From: Haematobia irritans
Lineage: Eukaryota; Arthropoda; Insecta; Diptera; Muscidae
Assembly (NCBI RefSeq): GCF_050003625.1
Contig: NC_134397.1
Span: 66,376,669 to 66,440,668 of the forward strand
DNA: 64,000 nt
Direction of reading: 5' to 3'
Shown one piece after another: positions 58,008-64,000 of the stretch. The translations under genes were made by a program, and so were the position numbers. The notes under the pieces were generated by a model. The model made no database searches and had not been told where the DNA came from. It worked only from the letters and a program-made list of their open reading frames with translations. Within the stretch, counting starts at the first letter, position 1, and each line of letters starts with the position of its first letter.

Positions 58008-58481
58008 CAGGGTTGGCCTGCACAAACTGTGACTTTTGCGACATACATTTGCGACGGTATAATACGTATGTCGCAAAAGTCGTAAACCTACTGTAGAAAA
58101 CCAAATTTTGAATAGAAGAAATCCTTTTTTAGGCGGTATCGAAATTTCCGTTGGTGAATGTGCAAAATACCTTGGGGTTATATTGGACAGGAGACTGAAC
58201 TTGAAAGCTAAGAAAGGACGAGAAAATCCACGGTTACCCTGTACTCGTGCAAAAGGCAATAGGGAAAATGTGGGGACTAAAACCGAAAATTGTGAACATT
58301 CCTAAGAATTGAAACTTCTTCGCACATACCATCGTCTTGGATATCATCGCATTCGCTGCCTAGCTGACGCGACTAAAGTATTTTCAGTTTGCGACTTTTG
58401 TTACTTTTTCTACATTTTATGTGACGTTTACAACTTTGCGACAGTCGCAAACCTAAAAAAGTCTGATACAGACCGTCTCTG
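58008..58481. mobile_element. Small hAT-type element holding a LINE fragment
   Basis: Left end cagggttggcctgcaca and the complement of the right end, cagagacggtctgtatca, differ mainly by transitions. The 8-bp flanks are atcgtacg (58000-58007) and atcgcacg (58482-58489), one mismatch. Repeated gcgacttttg words lie inside both ends. Confidence 0.7.
58125..58305 (+). pseudogene. LINE reverse-transcriptase scrap
   Basis: Reads [20 protein letters not shown] and DRRLNLKAKK, the same piece as 27350-27480 inverted ([17 protein letters not shown]), then decays. It is about 60 codons inside the hAT element. Confidence 0.7.
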
Positions 58482-58489
58482 ATCGCACG

Positions 58490-60100
58490 AATGTTTTAAA
58501 TATTTTACGCCAAAAACGTGGGTATGAAATTGAAAGTCCGTAGAAATAAGTTCAATGTTAACTAAATTAGAAGAACATCTTCGTTCCTAAAGACATTAAG
58601 AATGAACATATACACGGTTGATATGGTCGTCATTTGGCACCAATTTTTGTTTTTCTTTGCCTGCCCCGTTCACCTATCTCATGAAAGATTTTTTGCGTAT
58701 TTCAAACGAAAGAAAAATGGAGCAGACATTTGCTTTCTGCTAAAAAGTTACTGCAGAGAGACTAAAGAAAATCGATTTTGTTTCTTCTATTTCCAAAACT
58801 AAATTAATTGAAGTAATTCTTACCAATCGGTGTGCTTCGTTAAGATATATCAAAAAGGAGAAAAACAAATTCATGTAGATGCAAAGAACACAGAATATTT
58901 ATTGCAAGAATATATAATCGTGTTTGAAGAAATTCTACATGGTATTTAGTAGGGAGAGACGACAAACCCACAAGACTCCTCTAGCTACTGCAATGTCATC
59001 AATAAAATACATTTGAATATAGCAAACTACTTACTAACTATCAAAGTATTGGCAGTAATTAAAAAATTGTAATCAACTGATACATTGAAAATACCGTCCT
59101 AAATATTCCCTGTTATAACCCTGATCAAGACAATGTATCTGAAATGAATGTTTTGATGTGTTACAAATGGAATGACAAACCTGTTAAATGCTTCATCCTA
59201 TGGTGGTGGGTACTAAAATGTTAAATCTTGCGATTAATATAAACCAGTGGAATAGACAAACAAACAAGGTATAATTATTCGGAAGTACTTCTCCGAATTT
59301 TTTGAAGGTCCACTTTTGTTTTGGAAGACAGTTGTGGAAGTTCTTAGAACTCCCCTGCAATCATATAACAAGTTTTTTATTTCAAACTGCACATGTCTGT
59401 TAACCCCGGAAAAAGAGGAAGTGATATTAGATTGCACAAAGTTGAGAAATTTAATTCAACACAAGCAGACAACAAGTTATCGGAATCAAATTGGTGGTTG
59501 TAGATTGGATCTTTTAAATGCTGCTCATAAATTGAGTTTGAATTTCTTTGTTTGCACCAATAGCAATGAGACTCACCCTTGTCATTCTTTTTCTAACTAA
59601 ACTTTAAAGGCGCAATTGGTTTCCGCCTTTTTCCATTTTCCATCATAGTCCAAAATACATATTAGATAGGTGTAAAGTCGATCGATATATAACTACATAC
59701 TTGAAAAGCTACATATATCCAAATCGGATCGAATAATTTCGAAGACTAATTTCGTCTTTCCGCGAAGAACCCAAATTGGATAAAAGCTGGAACATTTGGA
59801 ATTTATAAATTAAATAACTTCTAGTAACACTAACACTTCTTGCTTAAGTCGATTCTCTTTATTGGCAATGTTCTCTTTAAGCCAAAATAGATTTATACTT
59901 TTGTGTTCTCTTTAGGATGACGTTCATATAGGGATGCCATAATTGAACAATATAGGTGATTTATTTATTTTGTCTACAACTTATTTTTACATTGCTGTAA
60001 ACATAGGGTAAGAAGAAAGTGGAAGCGAAAGAGAATTTCAAAATAAGTTTTTCGGATGAAAATATGTTATTTCTGAGAAATTTATATTGTTTTTTTTTTG
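58490..60100. other. Mostly unassigned stretch
   Basis: A type-2 tail scrap lies at about 59145-59220 (tgatgtgttacaaatggaatg). A 94-codon open frame at 59316-59600 has normal composition but no motif I recognise and no clear splice partners. I do not call it a gene. Confidence 0.4.
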
Positions 60101-60103
60101 TTT

Positions 60104-60330
60104 TCCTCGTCTTCGGATTCAGAGGATGAGTACAAAGTGGTATTAGTAAGGAAACATAATCGTAACAAACGCAGTCCTTTAGCATTGCCTGAAGTAGAGT
60201 AAGTGATTTTATTTTGAAGTGAGTGTTTTTAACTAATTGTATTTTTCACATCGATAGATTAAAAATACGTTTTCGTCTGTCAAAAGATGCTTTTAAATAT
60301 GTTCTTGAAAAAATACGTTTTTTTTATGCG
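60104..60330 (+). pseudogene. Harbinger-type nuclease, N-terminal part with a 59-bp intron
   Basis: A first block reads SSSDSEDEYKVVLV then RKHNRNKRSPLALPEVE and ends at a strong donor (gtaagtg) at 60199. After 59 bp an acceptor (cacatcgatag) leads, in the matching phase, to LKIRFRLSKDAFKYVLEKI. The RFRLSK-AF-YVL-KI pattern is typical of the start of HARBI1/Harbinger nucleases. Sequence after 60330 does not continue the family and the catalytic DDE domain is absent. It could instead be the first exons of a domesticated HARBI1-like gene, which I consider less likely. Confidence 0.55.
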
Positions 60331-61057
60331 GCTACTGTACATTTCTTTCTTTGATCCGTTTCCCTAAATGCAACTAATATTATATTTTCTTAAAGTATTT
60401 TACCAAAATAGAATAATACTTACATTTGCACCAACTTATTTCTTTTTGCTTACCTTTTTTCTGCTCAAACATCACTACATACTTCGTTTTCGATAGCATG
60501 CTACCTATCGTGTTCAACTTCGAGTAGAAACAATTCGATAACGATGCGGTGATCCGCGTAAAATACATAGCGGTGATTTGGCCCCTGAATCACCTCCTGA
60601 GTCGATCTAGCGCTTGGTGTCCGTCCGTCCGTCCAAAATCGGTCGCAGTTATTAACCGTTTTGATGAAATTTGGTGTATGGCATTTTTTGGTACAAGGAC
60701 GAACGCTATTAAATTTGGATCAAATTTAGATATGGCTCCCACACCCTCAAAAAAAAATAGCTTCTTTAACATATGTTCCAAACATATTTTGCAGGAAGCA
60801 CATATATTATTGGATACTGCCGAAACATTAATATGTTTGTTTTATGTGAACATATTATATGTTTGGAAGCATTTTGAGCCCAAAAATATTATATGCTTGG
60901 AAGAATTTTTCCCAAAGAAGATTGTGCTCATTATTAACATACTCGTTATTTTCACTTCCACGAAATATTTTAATTCTTGGCACCTTTATCTGTAATACAA
61001 ATAATGTTGAAGAAATTATTCACTTTTATAATTTTTTTAAATTTTACCTTTCGCCTG

Positions 61058-61132
61058 CACGGAGAATCGAACCGAGGACCATACAGTTTGTAAGCCAACA
61101 CACTATCCACTGGGCTACGTAGCTGTTATGGT
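61058..61132 (-). repeat. tRNA-like SINE head, minus strand
   Basis: The minus strand reads gtagcccagtggatagtgtg (A box region) and ggttcgattctcc (B box). Cloverleaf pairing is poor in the anticodon arm, and the flanks are repeat DNA. Confidence 0.55.
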
Positions 61133-61237
61133 CACCAGCAGATAATTATCGTTATAAGTTACATTTATATAGCATAGTTTGCAGCGCCCACGAGCCCATG
61201 TAAACATAATATTATTTAACAGAAACATACATTTGTT

Positions 61238-61318
61238 TGCCACGTGGAGCAGTGGTTAGCATGTCTGCCTTGAATGCAAAGGGTCGTGGGTTCAATCCCT
61301 TCTCCGACCAAACACTTT
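61238..61318 (+). repeat. tRNA-like SINE head, plus strand
   Basis: Reads gccacgtggagcagtggtta and gggttcaatccc, ending in a T run at 61316 that would stop RNA polymerase III. It is similar to, but distinct from, the head of the 350-bp SINE. Confidence 0.6.
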
Positions 61319-61329
61319 TTTTTTTAATT

Positions 61330-62200
61330 TAGACATTTATATTTATACTATATAAATTTTTTATAATGAAACTTCGAAATGTGGGTTATTAAAGATTTAT
61401 AGTCATTAACAGTGCTTGATATAAACGAAATTGATTTTGATTGATTGAAGGTGTCCGTCTTTTATATTTGAAGGTGTCCGTCAACTCCTCTTGGACTACT
61501 TATTAATGAAGAGGAACTAAACTTTGTTTTTATACATTTTACTGTGTAATTTTTCACTATTTCCTCCTTATTTCATTTTACTGTCCCAACTCTAAAAAGA
61601 GAATAGTGCCCTTTCGTTATTTTTATGAAGACCCCTGATTTCTTTTAACGCACCAAGAAAAAAATTGTTCCCATAATGCCAAAATGATAAACAAAACACA
61701 TGTTCACACATACATAAAATGCTGCTCTCAAGGCGAAAACACATGCTTTTTTTCAAATGTCTATTCTCTTGGTTCCGAATGTCCATTCTCTTTATTCAAA
61801 TTAAATAATTTTTAGACTTAAGCATATCAAATTTTTGGCCTTATCATAAAACAGTTTTCCGAAACAACATACAAGCAGTTTCACAAAATTTTCTCTCTTT
61901 AGATTCTTTCGCTGTGTTATGTTGATATCTTTCGTCAACTCTCCCGGTTTCCATCTCTATTTCTTTCTCTATACTCTCTCTGTCGCTTTGGATAAAATAT
62001 CACAACATATGTATGTTTAGTCGAAATTTGTAAATTTACATATGTTTGCATTCACACATATGATTTTTATGAAACATTTATGCCCCAAACATAATATATT
62101 TTAACATATTAACATAGATGTCCCAAAAATTTAGTGTTAGTTTAGGAACATTACATGTTTGCACTTAAATATATTGTGTTTTAAAATTGTGCCCGAAACA
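61330..62200. other. Unassigned DNA within the insertion
   Basis: AT-rich, with scattered aacatat words and a ctctctttc tract near 61960-61990. No gene seen. Confidence 0.4.
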
Positions 62201-63082
62201 CACTTTGTTTATATCGGAACATATGAAAAACATATTTTTCTAAGAGTGCATATATATGTATCGCCCGATTTCGATAAATGGGGTTACGTTGCCCTTTTTT
62301 ACTAACCGATTATTGGCACAACGTAATCTTTTTCATCACCCTTCAGGTGTGCAAAATTTCATCGAAATCGGTTGAGATTTAGATATAGCTCCCATATATA
62401 TGTATCGCCCGATACCGATAATTAGGGTCAGATTGTGTTCATTTACTAATCGATCGGCGTCAACGTCATAAAAACTTTATTTATTAACCTATCTTAAATT
62501 TAAATCTCAAATTTAGCACAAAGTAACCATCTGTTGTAATAACCAAACCTGCAAAATATAATCCAAATTGGTTCAGATTTCGATACAGCTCCCATATATC
62601 TGCATCGCTCGAGTTTCAAAAATTTGCCTTTTTTACTAACCGATCATAGTCCGTTTTGGCACAAAGTAATCTTTTTCATCACTCTCCAAGTCTGCAAAAT
62701 TTCATCGAAATCGGTTCAGATTTAGATATAGCTCTCATATACATATATGTATCGCCGGAATTTACCAAATTTTAACGTAAAACCTTTATTTATCAACCGA
62801 TCTTACTCAAAGTTGGCTTACTCTAATCTTCTATAGTACTGACTATATATGCTAAATATCATCCATATCGGATCAGATTTACATATAGCTCCCATACATA
62901 TGTAACGCGCGATTTTCCAAAATGTGTTCATATTAGCCTTATTTATTAGCCGATCTTATTGTAATTTAGCACAAGGTAACTTTCTGTGGTATCAACCAAA
63001 TTTGAAAAATATCATCCAAATCGGTTCAGATTTAGATACAGCTCCCATATATATGTAGCGTCAGATTTTGAGAAATCTTCCC

Positions 63083-63410
63083 TACACCCTCAAAAAAAAA
63101 CATATTTTGCTTCAAGCATATACATTTTTGGGTATTGCCCAAACATTTATATGTTTGATTTCTTCCAATATATAATATGTTTGAAAGCAAATTGGTCTAA
63201 ACAATATAATATGTTTGGGTAGTCTAAGTTCCAAACATTTTGTATTTTTCCATCCAAATTCAATAATGTTGTCTTCCAAAAAACTATATGTTATTATGTG
63301 AACATATAATATGTTTGGACCCAAAAATATTATATGCTGAGAAGAATTTTCTCCCAAAGAATATTGTGCTCAAATTTTTTTTCTGCCTAATTGTATATTG
63401 TCTCACATTT
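63083..63410. mobile_element. Second CACCCTCAAAAAA element, partial
   Basis: Starts caccctcaaaaaaaaaca and repeats 'aacatataatatgtttgg'. The right end is unclear because the next type-1 repeat begins at about 63411. Confidence 0.5.
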
Positions 63411-63412
63411 TT

Positions 63413-64000
63413 ATACCCTTCACCACTACTGTGGTACAGGGTATAATAAGTTTGTGCATTTGTATGTAACGCCAAGAAGGAGTAATCATAGACCAACCTT
63501 TTAGTATACGGATCGGCTTAGAATTAAATTCTGAGTCGATTTAGCGATGTCTGTCTGTCTGTCTGTCCGTCTGTCTGTCCGTCTGTCTGTCCGTCTGTCT
63601 GTCTGTCTGTCTGTTTATGTATTTTTGTGTGCAAAGTACAGCTCGCAGTTTTAGTCCGATTGTCCTAAAATTTAGTACAGGGTCCTGTTTCGGCTCAAAG
63701 AGGATCCCTATTGATTTTGGTCATAATTGGCGTGTATATCAACCGATCTTCCTCAAATTCCGTACATCCGAATATTTTATGAGTCTCGAAAAACTTGCAA
63801 AATATCAGCAAAATCGGTTCAGATTTAGATATAGCTCCCACTCCCCCCCGATTACACTCCCCGATTTACACTCATATGACCACAGAGGCCAATTTTTAAC
63901 TCCGATTTAGTTGAAATTTTGCACAGGGAGTAGAATTAGCATTGTAGCCATGCGTGCCAAATTTGGTTGAAATCGGTTCAGATTTGGATATATCTCCCAT
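63413..64000 (-). repeat. Type-1 repeat, minus strand, continues past the window
   Basis: Tail palindrome (cttcaccactactgtggtac) at 63413-63448, a (GTCT/GTCC)n tract of about 16 units at 63549-63612, then monomers to the window end. It is very similar to 36535-37740. Confidence 0.85.

Larger units (their letters stand above)
60737..62250. mobile_element. CACCCTCAAAAAA element holding two tRNA-like sequences
   Basis: Left end caccctcaaaaaaaaa and the complement of the right end, cactcttagaaaaat, are an imperfect inverted repeat with a flanking CA. Words like aacatataatatgtttgg recur throughout. A second copy begins at 63083. Two SINE-like tRNA heads are inside. The superfamily is not clear. 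Confidence 0.55.
60575..63082 (-). repeat. Type-1 repeat, minus strand, with large insertion
   Basis: Begins cctcctgagtcgatctagcg with a GTCC tract (60620-60636). Monomers with 'tttagatatagctcccatat' run on from 62255 to 63082. A 1.5-kb insertion lies between gctcc and catatatatg. The head is not reached. Confidence 0.7.

Noticed and set aside
59316..59600. 94-codon open frame as a gene
   Set aside because: Composition is ordinary, but there are no recognised motif, splice partners or promoter, and it is surrounded by repeat scraps.

Overview
The window is nuclear DNA from a higher fly. It is AT-rich, has short GT..AG introns of about 60-90 bp, and is packed with transposable elements. It carries a mariner very close to the irritans-subfamily element known from horn fly, plus long copies of the fly-type repeats with GTCY/GACG microsatellites. 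I infer a calyptrate (muscid-like) dipteran. Nothing prokaryotic or viral is present.

Two host genes can be supported. (1) Ubc6 (RAD6/UBE2A ubiquitin-conjugating enzyme) lies on the minus strand and can be assembled completely: exon 1 at 42016-42059, exon 2 at 13008-13293 and exon 3 at 12795-12920 give 151 codons plus a stop. Its first intron is 28.7 kb and consists largely of transposons. (2) A four-transmembrane protein of 169 residues lies on the plus strand in five coding exons between 53447 and 56343. It has a probable noncoding first exon ending at 53079 and a 2.2-kb intron that holds old repeat.

Region by region. 1-5.7 kb: a Harbinger-like MITE, a 0.5-kb pentanucleotide microsatellite and a head/tail hairpin repeat (type 1). 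6-11.1 kb: two copies of a TIR element carrying a coding-like fragment, and an internally deleted non-LTR retrotransposon (LINE) bounded by an 11-bp target duplication. 11.1-13.3 kb: 3' side of Ubc6. 13.3-42 kb: the Ubc6 intron, with type-1 and type-2 repeats built of about 150-170-bp monomers, arrays of a 29-bp unit, tRNA-derived SINEs, a LINE fragment with RNase H, a Tc1-like element, a DD37E Tc1/mariner element and a hAT MITE. 42-51.2 kb: a nested stack (hAT inside hAT, then a Himar-like mariner holding a Harbinger MITE, then a TIR element holding a hAT MITE and a solo LTR that itself holds a foldback element). 51.2-56.3 kb: a palindromic element, a hAT MITE and the four-TM gene. 56.4-64 kb: TIR elements, a small hAT element, a Harbinger nuclease remnant with an intron, two tRNA-like SINE heads, and type-1 repeats running off the end.

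No transposon gene here is intact. The best preserved are the DD37E transposase (one frameshift, one stop) and the irritans mariner (one stop, N-terminus lost). The SINEs and the LINE share their 3' ends, the likely basis for SINE mobilisation. Seven elements belong to, or resemble, the hAT superfamily, six of them with matching or near-matching 8-bp duplications (one of these six is a single-ended copy, see its entry). TE superfamily calls rest on target-site duplications, inverted termini and motifs read by eye.
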